Positions 1-8,503 of a stretch of DNA of 64,000 nucleotides are shown one piece after another. Source of the stretch: Nitrospira_D sp035465795 (GTDB lineage Bacteria > Nitrospirota > Nitrospiria > Nitrospirales > Nitrospiraceae); contig NZ_JBMWAN010000002.1 in the NCBI RefSeq assembly GCF_049546785.1, positions 682,001 through 746,000 on the forward strand. The letters run 5' to 3'. Positions within the stretch are counted from its first letter, which is position 1. Every line of letters begins with the position of its first letter. A model generated the notes under the pieces. That model was not told where the DNA came from and searched no databases. It saw nothing but the letters and a program-made list of their open reading frames with translations. A program made the position numbers and the translations under genes.

Positions 1-409
1 AGCCGAACAGACGCTGGACGAAGGAGCCGGTCAATTCCCAATTCGTGAAATGGGCGGTGAGCAGAATGACACCCTTCCCTTCCCCGATCGCCCGCTCCAT
101 ATGTTCGCGTCCTTCCACCTCCACGAGGTCTTCGATGGGGCGGCGGGCAAAGTCCGCGATACGCACAAATTCGACGGCCGTCCGGCCGAGGTTGCGCCAG
201 ACCGCCTGCGCAATCCCGGCTTTCTCCTCTGCGGATTTGTCGGGAAAGACGCGGGTGAGATTGTCCAGGATCAGCGCCTGGCGTTTGGGAATGATGGTCG
301 GCAAGCGCAGGCAAAGCCATTCGCCCAGCGCGATCGCCCAGGTGCCTGGAAGGGCTTGCAACAGCAGGTCAACAAATCGGAGCAGGACATACTCACAGAG
401 ATATTTCAT
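1..409 (-). CDS. Lipid A biosynthesis lauroyl/myristoyl acyltransferase (LpxL/HtrB family), partial
   Basis: The gene runs off the left edge; the first 136 residues are visible, starting at an ATG (complement of 407-409). The visible part has a hydrophobic N-terminal helix (KYLCEYVLLRFVDLLLQALP), the family block on unpaired Kdo2-lipid A acyltransferases (RQALILDNLTRVFP, then VWRNLGRTAVEFVR), and the catalytic H-x4-E motif in ILLTAHFTNWELTG. The family adds a secondary acyl chain to lipid A at the inner membrane, so the cell makes lipid A; lpxC at 35-36 kb agrees. No clear Shine-Dalgarno precedes the ATG. The substrate chain length cannot be told from this fragment. Confidence 0.88.
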   Translation of the reverse strand, partial: MKYLCEYVLLRFVDLLLQALPGTWAIALGEWLCLRLPTIIPKRQALILDNLTRVFPDKSAEEKAGIAQAVWRNLGRTAVEFVRIADFARRPIEDLVEVEGREHMERAIGEGKGVILLTAHFTNWELTGSFVQRLFG

Positions 410-460
410 CGGCGGTGGGCGAGGATCGGTTCAGACTCGCTGTGTGACGATCGTTGGTGG

Positions 461-486
461 TCCTGAGGCACAGTGAGGCCTCAGGA
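461..486. promoter_or_regulatory. Perfect 9-bp inverted repeat between divergent genes
   Basis: TCCTGAGGC (461-469) and GCCTCAGGA (478-486) are perfect arms around an 8-nt spacer. They lie between the acyltransferase (-) and the enhancer-binding protein gene (+). No T-run follows on either strand, so an operator or mRNA hairpin is more likely than a terminator. Function unknown. Confidence 0.45.
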
Positions 487-599
487 TAGGCGAGTCGACG
501 AGGTTCCGCAATCTTTTTACGCTGCGGCGAGCCGGGCGGGGTGAAAGGAATGCGCCGCCGTTGCGTACGGGCATGGGCGAAGGCATACTACGATTCGGT

Positions 600-3221
600 A
601 TGGATGAGGAATCACCCGCAAAGTCCGCTGAGTCAGATACGGCGCAATACTGCGCTCTCCTGAAAGTCTCCGAGTCCGTCGCGGCTCACCGTGACCTCCA
701 ATCGCTCTTTCGGGACCTCGCGCTGCGCCTTCCGGCCGTGGCGCCGTTCGATTTCATCGGCCTGGTCCTCCATGACCCGGCAAAATATGTGATGCAGGTC
801 CATGTGCTGGAAACCGCGGCCGCCCGGCCCGACACCGGCAGACTCGACGGACTTGAGCTGCCGATCGAGGAATCGGCTACCGGTTGGGTCTGGACCCATC
901 AACAACCGTTGATCATCCCGTCGCTCGCCGATGAAACCAGATTCTCAAAAGGCATGACGGCCCTCCGGGGGATCGGCGTCCAATCGGTGTGTCTCCTGCC
1001 GTTAACCACCGCGATGCGCCGGCTGGGGGCGATCGGATTCGGGAGCCTGAAGCCCCAGGCCTTCGGCGACAAGGACCTGGCCCTTCTCGAGCAGGTGGCC
1101 AAACAGGTTGCCGTGGCCGTGGACAACGTGCTCAATTTTGCCAGCGCGGAAGCGTCGAAGCAGGCGCTGGTCCGGGAACGAGACCGGCTGAATCTGCTGC
1201 TGGAAATCAACCATGCGGTCAACGCGACGCTCGACCTAAAAGCACTGCTGGGGGCGATTGCCACGGCGCTTCGCCGCGTCATGCCGCACGAACGGACCGC
1301 GTTGCTCTTGTACGAGCCGGATCAAGAGCAGTTCAGGCTTCATGCCCTCAATTTTGATCTCACGAAGGGGTTTCTTTCTGAAGGCTGGCTGACGCCCGTC
1401 GACGGGTCCCCGGCAGGGATCGCTCTCCGCTCCCGCAAACCGTTCTATTATGCCAGAGCCGATCTCCAGGGGTTTCGTTCCGATGTCGCCGAGCGTCTGT
1501 TGGCAGAAGGCATTCAATCGGCCTACTGTTTCCCCCTTCTCTCTCACGACCATGTCCTGGGCGTGTTGACGATCAGTAGTCTGACCGAAAAAACGTTCGA
1601 GGCCGATGACCTCGCACTCCTGGGGGAGGCGGCCAAACAGATCGCCATCGCCGTCGAGAACGCCCTGAACTACGGCCAGGTCCTCAAAGCCCGTCAGGAA
1701 TTGGCCCGGGAGCGGGACCGGCTGCAGTTGCTGCTGGAGACGAACAATGCGGTCGCCTCTCATCTGGAAGTGCGGGATCTGTTTGAGTCCATCACCGCCA
1801 GTATCCGCCGTGTGCTGAAGGCGGACGTCATCAGTCTGACTATCCTGGACCCCGAGTTGAATCAATTGAAGCTGTACGCTTTGGACTTTCCCGGACGGAA
1901 GGGATTTCTCGAAGAAGGCACCACCTGCACGCTGTGCGGGTGCCCGGCGACCACGGCGATCACGCAGCGGGAACCGGTGGTGCTCAACCGGCAGGACCTC
2001 GATCAGTCGGAGAGCACGGTCTCCAAACGGCTCGTGGCCGAAGGGGTCAAGTCGGCCTGCTGCGTTCCCCTGCTGTTGCGGGACCGGACGCTCGGGGCCT
2101 TGAACGTCGGCAGTCTTGAGGACGCAGCGTTCACGCAGGCGGATGCCGAGATGTTGAGCGAGGTGGCGAAGCAGATCGCGCTGGCCGTCGCCAATTCAAT
2201 CGCCTATCAGGAGATCGCCGCGCTGAAAGACAAGCTGGCGAAGGAAAAGTTGTACCTCGAGGAGGAAATTCAGACCGGATACAACTTCGAGGAAATCGTC
2301 GGCGACAGTCAGGCACTGAAACGGGTGCTCAATCAGGTCCAGACGGTGGCGGCAACCGATTCCACCGTATTGATTCTGGGCGAGACGGGCAGCGGAAAGG
2401 AGCTGGTCGCGCGGGCGCTCCATAATCTGAGCGACCGGCGGGAACGGACCTTCGTCAAGCTCAACTGCGCGGCCATTCCAACTGGTCTGCTCGAAAGCGA
2501 ACTGTTCGGACATGAAAAAGGGGCCTTCACCGGGGCCATCGCCACGAAGATCGGACGGTTCGAATTGGCGGATCGCGGGACCCTGTTCCTCGACGAAGTG
2601 GGTGAAATCCCCCTGGAGCTGCAAGTGAAGCTGCTCCGGGTGCTGCAAGAGCAGGAATTCGAGCGGCTGGGGAGCACACGCACCATTCGCGTCAATGTCC
2701 GGGTGATCTCCGCAACGAATCGCGATCTGGCGCAGCTTGTGGAAGACCGGGAGTTTCGCAGCGACCTGTACTACCGGTTGAACGTGTTTCCGATCACTGT
2801 GCCGCCCCTCCGTGAGCGCGCTGAAGACATTCCGGCGCTCGTCCGACACTTTGCTCAGAAATTCGCGCTGCGCATGAAGAAGCGCATCGAGACGATTCCC
2901 GCCGAGGCGATGAAGGTTCTGCAGCAATACGCCTGGCCGGGCAACGTGCGGGAACTCGAAAACTTTATCGAGCGCGCGGTGATTCTGACGCAGGGGCCGG
3001 ATCTGTCCGTTCCGATTGCCGAGCTGAAACGGACGCAGAACCATACGAATCATTCCACGACCACGACGCTCGAGCAGGCGGAGCGGGAACATATTCTGAA
3101 AGCCCTCAGTGAAACCGGCTGGGTCATCGGAGGTTCCTCAGGGGCCGCAGCCAGGCTCGGCATGAAACGCACCACCCTCCAATCCAGGATGCAGAAGCTG
3201 GGGATTGCCCGTCCCGGCTGA
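600..3221 (+). CDS. Sigma-54 enhancer-binding transcriptional activator, three GAF domains + AAA+ + Fis HTH
   Basis: Three GAF sensor domains in tandem (about residues 15-175, 200-355 and 380-535) precede a complete sigma-54 AAA+ domain. Visible motifs are Walker A GETGSGKE (about 593), GAFTGA (about 640, the sigma-54 contact loop), Walker B LFLDE (about 661) and a C-terminal Fis-type helix-turn-helix (AARLGMKRTTLQSRMQKLG). Long amphipathic linkers (RERDRL.LLLE) join the GAFs, as in FhlA-like regulators. The third GAF has a CTLCGC cysteine cluster not matched in the other two, a possible metal or redox site. An in-frame TTG at 561 would add 13 residues; ATG 600 is preferred. No response-receiver domain, so ligand sensing rather than phosphorylation is expected. 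The TGCCGA dyad array and sigma-54 promoter at 6.2-6.3 kb are its best candidate target. Confidence 0.93.
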   Translation: MDEESPAKSAESDTAQYCALLKVSESVAAHRDLQSLFRDLALRLPAVAPFDFIGLVLHDPAKYVMQVHVLETAAARPDTGRLDGLELPIEESATGWVWTHQQPLIIPSLADETRFSKGMTALRGIGVQSVCLLPLTTAMRRLGAIGFGSLKPQAFGDKDLALLEQVAKQVAVAVDNVLNFASAEASKQALVRERDRLNLLLEINHAVNATLDLKALLGAIATALRRVMPHERTALLLYEPDQEQFRLHALNFDLTKGFLSEGWLTPVDGSPAGIALRSRKPFYYARADLQGFRSDVAERLLAEGIQSAYCFPLLSHDHVLGVLTISSLTEKTFEADDLALLGEAAKQIAIAVENALNYGQVLKARQELARERDRLQLLLETNNAVASHLEVRDLFESITASIRRVLKADVISLTILDPELNQLKLYALDFPGRKGFLEEGTTCTLCGCPATTAITQREPVVLNRQDLDQSESTVSKRLVAEGVKSACCVPLLLRDRTLGALNVGSLEDAAFTQADAEMLSEVAKQIALAVANSIAYQEIAALKDKLAKEKLYLEEEIQTGYNFEEIVGDSQALKRVLNQVQTVAATDSTVLILGETGSGKELVARALHNLSDRRERTFVKLNCAAIPTGLLESELFGHEKGAFTGAIATKIGRFELADRGTLFLDEVGEIPLELQVKLLRVLQEQEFERLGSTRTIRVNVRVISATNRDLAQLVEDREFRSDLYYRLNVFPITVPPLRERAEDIPALVRHFAQKFALRMKKRIETIPAEAMKVLQQYAWPGNVRELENFIERAVILTQGPDLSVPIAELKRTQNHTNHSTTTTLEQAEREHILKALSETGWVIGGSSGAAARLGMKRTTLQSRMQKLGIARPG

Positions 3222-3240
3222 GCCTCTTGAACCAGACAGT

Positions 3241-3267
3241 TCATTCAGGCCGCCAGGGCTTGAATGA
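3241..3267 (+). terminator. Stem-loop after the enhancer-binding protein gene
   Basis: TCATTCAGGCC (3241-3251) pairs with GGCTTGAATGA (3257-3267) with one mismatch and a 5-nt loop, 20 bp after the stop codon. No U-tract follows, so termination would be weak or Rho-assisted. It may only be an mRNA 3-prime hairpin. Confidence 0.35.
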
Positions 3268-3419
3268 CGCCCCGAGTCAGATCCACTTCCAGTCGGCGGT
3301 CTCCGCGCCGTGCTTCTCCAGGACTTCACCGGGTGGCGAGGTCTTGGGCTGGGTCTCCCCTCGCCGATTGTCCCCACTGTAATAATCGACCGACTCCTCC
3401 GTCTGTAAGAGTAACGAAG

Positions 3420-3438
3420 CCTCCCGGTTACCGGGAGG
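3420..3438 (+). promoter_or_regulatory. Perfect 8-bp dyad upstream of copZ
   Basis: CCTCCCGG-TTA-CCGGGAGG is a perfect inverted repeat ending 27 bp before the copZ ATG. It could be an operator for a copper regulator (MerR-type sites are often such dyads) or a 5-prime UTR hairpin. No copper regulator gene is adjacent and I could not place a convincing -35/-10 around it. Confidence 0.4.
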
Positions 3439-3465
3439 GTCCATCATCAACGGAAGGAGGATCCG

Positions 3466-3684
3466 ATGAACCAGGTCACGCTGCAGATTGAAGGGATGAG
3501 CTGCGGTCATTGTGTCGGACAGGTGCGGAACGCCCTGGCGCGGTTGGACGGGGTACAGGTCCGCCAAGTGAAAGTGGGTGAGGCCGATCTGAGCTACGAT
3601 CCGGAGACCCTGACGCTGACGGAGATTGTTGAGGCGGTGAAGCGGGCGGGCTACGAGGTTCAGGACGCCGGGAGGGCCGCATGA
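3466..3684 (+). CDS. copZ: Heavy-metal-associated (HMA) copper chaperone, CopZ-like
   Basis: A 72-residue single HMA domain with the metal-binding loop GMSCGHC near the N-terminus (residues 10-16) and the ferredoxin-like beta-alpha-beta-beta-alpha-beta pattern ending in VKRAGYEV. The strong SD GGAAGGAGG lies just before the ATG. CopZ proteins carry Cu(I) in the cytoplasm to the P-type ATPase encoded next. The 3-prime end overlaps copA by 4 bp (ATGA), so the two are translationally coupled. Confidence 0.93.
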   Translation: MNQVTLQIEGMSCGHCVGQVRNALARLDGVQVRQVKVGEADLSYDPETLTLTEIVEAVKRAGYEVQDAGRAA

Positions 3685-6140
3685 CCAAGATGGATTGGTT
3701 GGTCATCATCGGCGGCCTCGCCGCCATTGCCTGGATCAATTGGTACTTTTTCCTCGCGAAACGGCGCGGGCCACAGACAGACAGGGCCAGGGTCGAGGGT
3801 CGGACGGGACATGAGCGCACAAGTTTCTCCATCGGAGGCATGACCTGCGCCGCCTGCCAGGTCAGGGTCCAACGGACACTCGAGCAGGAGCCGGGCGTGC
3901 TCGACGCCTCGGTGAACCTGCTCTTGAAGACCGCCGCTGTGACGTACGATCCGGCCGCCACGTCGCCGGACAGGCTCGTTGAGCTGGTGCGGAACACCGG
4001 GTACGAGGCGGAGCTCAGGGCACCGGGCCGGACCGCTGTGGAAGAGCAGGAAGCCAGGGATCTGGAACAGGACGAAGAGTTTCGGAATCTGAGATTCAAG
4101 GCGGTGGTGAGCGGGACCATCGGCATCCTCGCGATGGTCCTCTCGATGCCGCTGATGGGAGGGGCCGGAACCGGCTCCGCTCATGATCCCGTCATGCAAT
4201 GGGCTATGGGCTCATTGGCACCGATTCTGATCCCGGTTGCTCCCCGGCTCTTCACGATCGCGCCGGCGCTGCTTTCGTTCACGTTGCTTCTGGCCACGCT
4301 CGCGGTCATGGCCTGGGCGGGGCGGCACTTCTATGTCCGGGCCTGGGCTTCCTTCCGCCACCATTCGGCGGACATGAATACGCTGGTCGCGGTGGGCACC
4401 GTGGCCGCGTTCCTCTATTCACTCATTGCGACCGTGGCGCCAGGGTTGTTTCTCTCCCGGGGAGTTTCTCCCGACCTCTATTACGAAGCCGTCATCATGA
4501 TCATCGCGCTGATTCTGACGGGCAATGCGCTGGAATCCAGAGCTAAACGGCAGACATCCCTTGCCCTGCGGGGCCTCGCTTCTCTCCAGCCGAAACGTGC
4601 CCGGGTGCTGAGAAACCAGGTCGACACCGACGTGCCCGTTGAAGAGGTCCGGCCCGGAGACCTGGTGTTGGTCCGCCCCGGTGAGCGCATCCCGGTGGAC
4701 GGCGAAGTCCTTTCCGGGAGCGGCTCCGTGGATGAGTCGATGCTGACCGGCGAGCCGCTGCCGGTTGTGAAACGGGCGGGCGATCGCGTCATCGGCGGCA
4801 CGATCAACAAGACCGGGGCGATCCGTTACAGAGCCACCACGGTCGGAACCGGGAGCGTCCTCGCTCATATCATGGCGCTGATGCGCGCCGCGCAGGGCTC
4901 GCGCGCCCCGATTCAGAAACTGGCCGATCGCGTGAGCGGGATCTTCGTGCCGGTGGTCCTGTCGCTGGCGGTGGCGACCTTCGCGGTCTGGTTCGTCTCA
5001 GCCGGAGATGCCCCGGCGGTCCGGGCCTTCGCCGCCGCGGTCGCGGTCTTGATCATCGCCTGCCCCTGCGCCATGGGCCTGGCCGTGCCGACCGCCGTGA
5101 TGGTGGCGACCGGGAAAGGGGCTCAGCTCGGCGTGCTGATGAAAGGCGGGGAGGTGCTCCAGCGGGCCAGTCAGGTGACCACCGTCGTCTTCGACAAGAC
5201 CGGCACGGTGACGGAGGGATTTCCGTCCGTGACCGAGCTGGCGCTGCAGGACGGATCCCGTTGGACTGAACAGAGCCTGTTGCGACTGGTCGCGGCCGTG
5301 GAAGCCTCGTCGGAACATCCGCTCGCCGATGCGATCGTGCGTTATGCGAAGGCCCGGTCGATCGACCAAACGACGGTGGAATCGTTCGAGTCGCTGAGCG
5401 GGCGCGGCGCGGTCGGGATCGTCGAAGGACATGCCGTCGCCGTGGGCAATGCCGCGCTGATGGCCGACTATTCGGTCGACACTGGCTCTGTGGCGGGGAA
5501 GACGGAGCAATGTGCGGCGGAGGGACACACGCCGGTGTATGTCGCCATCGACGGGCGGCTCGCAGCCGTGATCGCCGTTGCCGATGCGGTGAAGCCCGGC
5601 TCGCCGGAAACCATCGCGAGGCTGAAGCAGCTTGGCCTGACCGTTACCATGTTGACGGGCGACCATCGGGGGACTGCGGAGGCGGTTGCACGGATCAGCG
5701 GGATCGGCCGGGTGGTGGCGGGCGTTCTGCCGGAGGGGAAGGTCGCGGAGATCAAACGGCTGCAGGAGGCGGGAGAAGTGGTGGCGATGGTCGGAGACGG
5801 TATCAATGACGCGCCGGCGCTGGCTCAAGCCGATGTCGGTATCGCCGTCGGGACCGGGGCAGACATTGCCCGGGAAGCGAGCGACGTCACCTTGATGCGG
5901 CCGGATCTGCGGGCGGTCGTCTCCACGATTCTGCTGGCGCGCCGGACGATGGGGGTGATGAAGCAGAACCTGTTCTGGGCCTTTGTCTACAATGTCGTCG
6001 GGATTCCGATTGCGGCAGGCGCGCTCTATCCGCACTTCGGATTGTTGCTCAGTCCCATCCTGGCCAGCGCCGCAATGGCAGTCAGTTCCGTGAGCGTGGT
6101 GGCCAATAGTTTACGGCTTCAACAGGCCAGGGTGCTGTGA
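3681..6140 (+). CDS. copA: Cu(I)-translocating P1B-type ATPase
   Basis: At 819 residues this is full length. It starts with one membrane helix, followed by an HMA domain with GGMTCAAC (about 52). The transmembrane metal site CPC is in IIACPCAMGLAVPTA (about 459). Other hallmarks are TGEPLPV (actuator, about 355), DKTGT (phosphorylated Asp, about 506), the SEHPLA His-Pro motif (about 545) and GDGINDAPAL (about 705). C-terminal YNVVGIPIAAGALYP is typical of Cu(I) exporters. ATP hydrolysis drives Cu(I) from cytoplasm to periplasm. It is coupled to copZ. The leading helix before the HMA domain is unusual but common in some lineages. No Cu regulator is nearby. Confidence 0.96.
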   Translation: MTKMDWLVIIGGLAAIAWINWYFFLAKRRGPQTDRARVEGRTGHERTSFSIGGMTCAACQVRVQRTLEQEPGVLDASVNLLLKTAAVTYDPAATSPDRLVELVRNTGYEAELRAPGRTAVEEQEARDLEQDEEFRNLRFKAVVSGTIGILAMVLSMPLMGGAGTGSAHDPVMQWAMGSLAPILIPVAPRLFTIAPALLSFTLLLATLAVMAWAGRHFYVRAWASFRHHSADMNTLVAVGTVAAFLYSLIATVAPGLFLSRGVSPDLYYEAVIMIIALILTGNALESRAKRQTSLALRGLASLQPKRARVLRNQVDTDVPVEEVRPGDLVLVRPGERIPVDGEVLSGSGSVDESMLTGEPLPVVKRAGDRVIGGTINKTGAIRYRATTVGTGSVLAHIMALMRAAQGSRAPIQKLADRVSGIFVPVVLSLAVATFAVWFVSAGDAPAVRAFAAAVAVLIIACPCAMGLAVPTAVMVATGKGAQLGVLMKGGEVLQRASQVTTVVFDKTGTVTEGFPSVTELALQDGSRWTEQSLLRLVAAVEASSEHPLADAIVRYAKARSIDQTTVESFESLSGRGAVGIVEGHAVAVGNAALMADYSVDTGSVAGKTEQCAAEGHTPVYVAIDGRLAAVIAVADAVKPGSPETIARLKQLGLTVTMLTGDHRGTAEAVARISGIGRVVAGVLPEGKVAEIKRLQEAGEVVAMVGDGINDAPALAQADVGIAVGTGADIAREASDVTLMRPDLRAVVSTILLARRTMGVMKQNLFWAFVYNVVGIPIAAGALYPHFGLLLSPILASAAMAVSSVSVVANSLRLQQARVL

Positions 6141-6170
6141 GTGAGTTCATATGGTGCAAATGAAATCGAG

Positions 6171-6225
6171 AAGTGCCGAGACTTCGGCATGTGCCGAAAT
6201 ATCGGCGGCAAGAGTTTCGGCACTT
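6171..6225. promoter_or_regulatory. Array of TGCCGA-N4-TCGGCA dyads (candidate enhancer/UAS)
   Basis: Dyad 1 is TGCCGAGACTTCGGCA (6174-6189). Dyad 2 is TGCCGAAATATCGGCG (6192-6207). A third right half-site, TCGGCA, is at 6217-6222. The whole block is also framed by perfect 9-bp arms AAGTGCCGA (6171-6179) and TCGGCACTT (6217-6225). It lies roughly 80-130 bp upstream of the -24/-12 promoter at 6302-6317, the usual place for sigma-54 enhancer-binding-protein sites. Alternative: a large copA 3-prime hairpin. Confidence 0.6.
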
Positions 6226-6301
6226 CATCGGCTGCCGCGGGATCGAATAAGAAAGATTCGTAATTCCGTTGAGTTGTGTGATTGAAGCGGGAAAGGTGGG
6301 C

Positions 6302-6317
6302 TGGAACGGCCCTTGCC
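6302..6317 (+). promoter_or_regulatory. Candidate sigma-54 (-24/-12) promoter
   Basis: TGGAAC-GGCCC-TTGCC matches the sigma-54 consensus TGGCAC-N5-TTGCW closely, with the invariant GG and GC exactly 10 nt apart. The expected start site is about 6328, giving a 5-prime UTR of about 44 nt before the ATG at 6372. The dyad array upstream strengthens the call. Confidence 0.6.
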
Positions 6318-6371
6318 AAGATATCCGGTTATTCAGAAGAGATCAGAACGACAAGCAAGGGGGAGAAAAAC

Positions 6372-7505
6372 ATGCAGACAGCCACGACGATCTTTGAACC
6401 GACGAATATCGGGGGACTCACTCTGAAGAACCGGATTGTCATGGCTCCCATGACGAGGAACAGGGCCAGTGTTGCGGGCGTGCCGTCCGACCTGGCCGCG
6501 ACGTACTATGCACAGCGGGCCTCGGCCGGCCTCATTATTACCGAAGGTACCCAGCCGAGCCCGGATGGCCAGGGCTATCCCAGGACACCCGGCATTCACT
6601 CGGCTGAGCAAATCGAAGCCTGGAGGAAGATCACCGACGCGGTCCATGCGAAGGGAGGGCGGATCTTCCTGCAGATCATGCATACGGGCCGGATCGCGCA
6701 CCGGCTCAACCGGACGGTCTATAGGCCGCCGGTGGCTCCGTCCGCGATTCAGGCACTGGGCACGATCTACACGGACTCGTTGGGTCCCCAACCCCACAGT
6801 CTGCCACGGGCGCTGGCCACGGAAGAAATCCCCTCAGTCATCGAGGAGTATCGTCGGGCGACGATCAACGCGCTGGCGGCCGGCTTCGACGGGGTCGAAC
6901 TGCATGCGGCGAACGGGTACCTGCCGATGCAGTTTCTTTCCTCGAACAGCAACCAACGGACCGACCGCTACGGCGGCAGCGTGCAGAATCGCGCCCGTTT
7001 CGTCATCGAAACGCTGGAGGCGATGATCGACGGGGCCGGGTCAGCCTCAAAGATCGGCCTCCGCGTGAGCCCGGGCAATACGTTCAACGACATGCACGAC
7101 GCCAATCCGGTCGGGACCCATCTCCACCTGACCGAGGAAGTCAGCCCGCTGGGACTGGCCTACCTCCATATTCAACAGCAGCCGAAAGATGTCCATACCG
7201 GTGGTGTGTTCGATCCGGTGAAGCTGCTGAGGCCGATCTTCGACGGGCCGATCATCGCGACCGGGGGGTTCGACCGGGACAGCGCGAATCGGCTGCTCAG
7301 CAACGGAGGCGCGGACCTCATCGGCTTTGCCGCCTTATTCATCACGAATCCGGACCTCGTGGAGCGATTCCGGTCGGGGGCGCCGCTGGCGCCACCGGAT
7401 GCCGCCACGTTCTACACGCCGGGACCGAAGGGATACACGGATTACCCGGTGCTCGGCACCGAGGCGTTGGTCGGCGCCCTGGCAGCGGGAGGCCGGTGGT
7501 CCTGA
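6372..7505 (+). CDS. Old Yellow Enzyme family NADH:flavin oxidoreductase / ene-reductase
   Basis: A 377-residue FMN TIM-barrel protein. It begins IFEPTNIGGLTLKNRIVMAPMTRNRA, the OYE start block, and has QIMHTGRIAH, GVELHAANGYLPMQFLSSNSNQ and RTDRYGGSVQNRARF, all close to NemA/XenA-type enzymes. The ATG at 6372 follows GGGGGAGAAAAAC; a longer frame upstream lacks support. Such enzymes reduce activated C=C bonds, nitro compounds or quinones with NAD(P)H in the cytoplasm. It heads the detoxification run and is first behind the candidate sigma-54 promoter. The natural substrate is unknown. Confidence 0.93.
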   Translation: MQTATTIFEPTNIGGLTLKNRIVMAPMTRNRASVAGVPSDLAATYYAQRASAGLIITEGTQPSPDGQGYPRTPGIHSAEQIEAWRKITDAVHAKGGRIFLQIMHTGRIAHRLNRTVYRPPVAPSAIQALGTIYTDSLGPQPHSLPRALATEEIPSVIEEYRRATINALAAGFDGVELHAANGYLPMQFLSSNSNQRTDRYGGSVQNRARFVIETLEAMIDGAGSASKIGLRVSPGNTFNDMHDANPVGTHLHLTEEVSPLGLAYLHIQQQPKDVHTGGVFDPVKLLRPIFDGPIIATGGFDRDSANRLLSNGGADLIGFAALFITNPDLVERFRSGAPLAPPDAATFYTPGPKGYTDYPVLGTEALVGALAAGGRWS

Positions 7506-7527
7506 AGGCAGCGACAGCGGGAGCATC

Positions 7528-8493
7528 ATGAACGAGACCATTCAATTTTTGACAGAGTACGGACCGCTGGTGTTGTTCGCCGTCGTGTTCGTCGAGCAGA
7601 TCGGCCTGCCGTTGCCGGCTCTCCCGGTCCTGGTCGCGGCCGGGGTGCTGGCCGGAACCGGGCATGTGAATCTCTGGATCGCGCTCGGGGTGACGGTGTC
7701 AGCCGCGCTCGCGGCTGATTGGATCTGGTTCGAGCTGGGCCGTCGGCAGGGTCGCCGGGTGCTCGATGTGCTCTGCCGCATCGCCCTGGAACCGGATTCC
7801 TGCGTGAGACGGACGGAGGATTTTTTCACCAAGCACGGCCCCCATTCGCTGGTGGCGGCCAAGTTCATTCCCGGGTTGAGCACGATTGCGCCGCCCCTCG
7901 CCGGCATCGTCGGGTTGGGAGTTCCGTTCTTTCTGCTCTACGACGGGCTCGGCGCGCTGATCTGGGCCTGGTCCGGCCTGGGGATCGGCTATCTGTTCAG
8001 CGATCAGATCGAACAGGCCGTCACTTATGCGGAGCAGGTCGCGCCGGTTGCCACCGGCGCGGCCATCGGCGCCCTCGTCCTCTACATTGCGCACAAAGCC
8101 GTTTCACGTCGCCGGCAGCTCCGCGACGTGCCCCGTATCACGGTCGAGGAACTGAGGGGAAAACTGCGGACGGACGAGCCTCCCCTGCTGATCGACCTGC
8201 GGCCGCGCGCCGGTGCGGAGGTGGAACCGGGGATTCCGAGCGCGGTCCTGATGTCGCTGGACGAGTTGATTCGCCGCCACCATGAACTGCCGCGCCATCG
8301 CGATCTGGTCCTGTACTGCGGCTGCCCGGAGGATGTCACGAGCGCCCAGGGCACGATCCTCCTGCATAAGCGGGGGTTCACCCGCGTCTGGCCGCTGGCC
8401 GGTGGGATCGAGGCCTGGCGCAGGCACAGCGGAACGGGCGCGGGCCGTGAGTATGAGGCTGGTCCTGCCGTGGTTGTGGGAATGAGGGTGTGA
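7528..8493 (+). CDS. DedA/VTT membrane protein fused to C-terminal rhodanese domain (copy 1)
   Basis: 321 residues. The N-terminal 200 form a DedA (VTT) membrane domain: VFVEQIGLPLPALPVLVAAG, then the re-entrant motif AAKFIPGLSTIAPPLAG. The usual DedA Arg in F-x-P-x2-R is replaced (PGLST). Residues about 208-310 are a rhodanese domain with the catalytic-loop cysteine in LVLYCGCPEDVTSA and the end motif PLAGGIEAWR. DedA proteins move phospholipids or undecaprenyl phosphate across membranes; rhodaneses carry sulfur. What the fusion does is unknown. ATG 7528 is 22 bp after the OYE stop. A paralogue with the same fusion is at 21518-22465. Confidence 0.9.
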   Translation: MNETIQFLTEYGPLVLFAVVFVEQIGLPLPALPVLVAAGVLAGTGHVNLWIALGVTVSAALAADWIWFELGRRQGRRVLDVLCRIALEPDSCVRRTEDFFTKHGPHSLVAAKFIPGLSTIAPPLAGIVGLGVPFFLLYDGLGALIWAWSGLGIGYLFSDQIEQAVTYAEQVAPVATGAAIGALVLYIAHKAVSRRRQLRDVPRITVEELRGKLRTDEPPLLIDLRPRAGAEVEPGIPSAVLMSLDELIRRHHELPRHRDLVLYCGCPEDVTSAQGTILLHKRGFTRVWPLAGGIEAWRRHSGTGAGREYEAGPAVVVGMRV

Positions 8494-8503
8494 GGAAGCT
8501 GAC

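Noticed and set aside
3336..3370. A second sigma-54 promoter ahead of copZ
   Set aside because: TGGGTC-N5-TCGCC has the GG/GC spacing but only partial consensus and no dyads at the right distance.
4998..6035. Long minus-strand open frame opposite copA
   Set aside because: It is a GC-rich antisense shadow: low-complexity Arg/His/Gly composition and no domain, while the + frame is a complete P-type ATPase.
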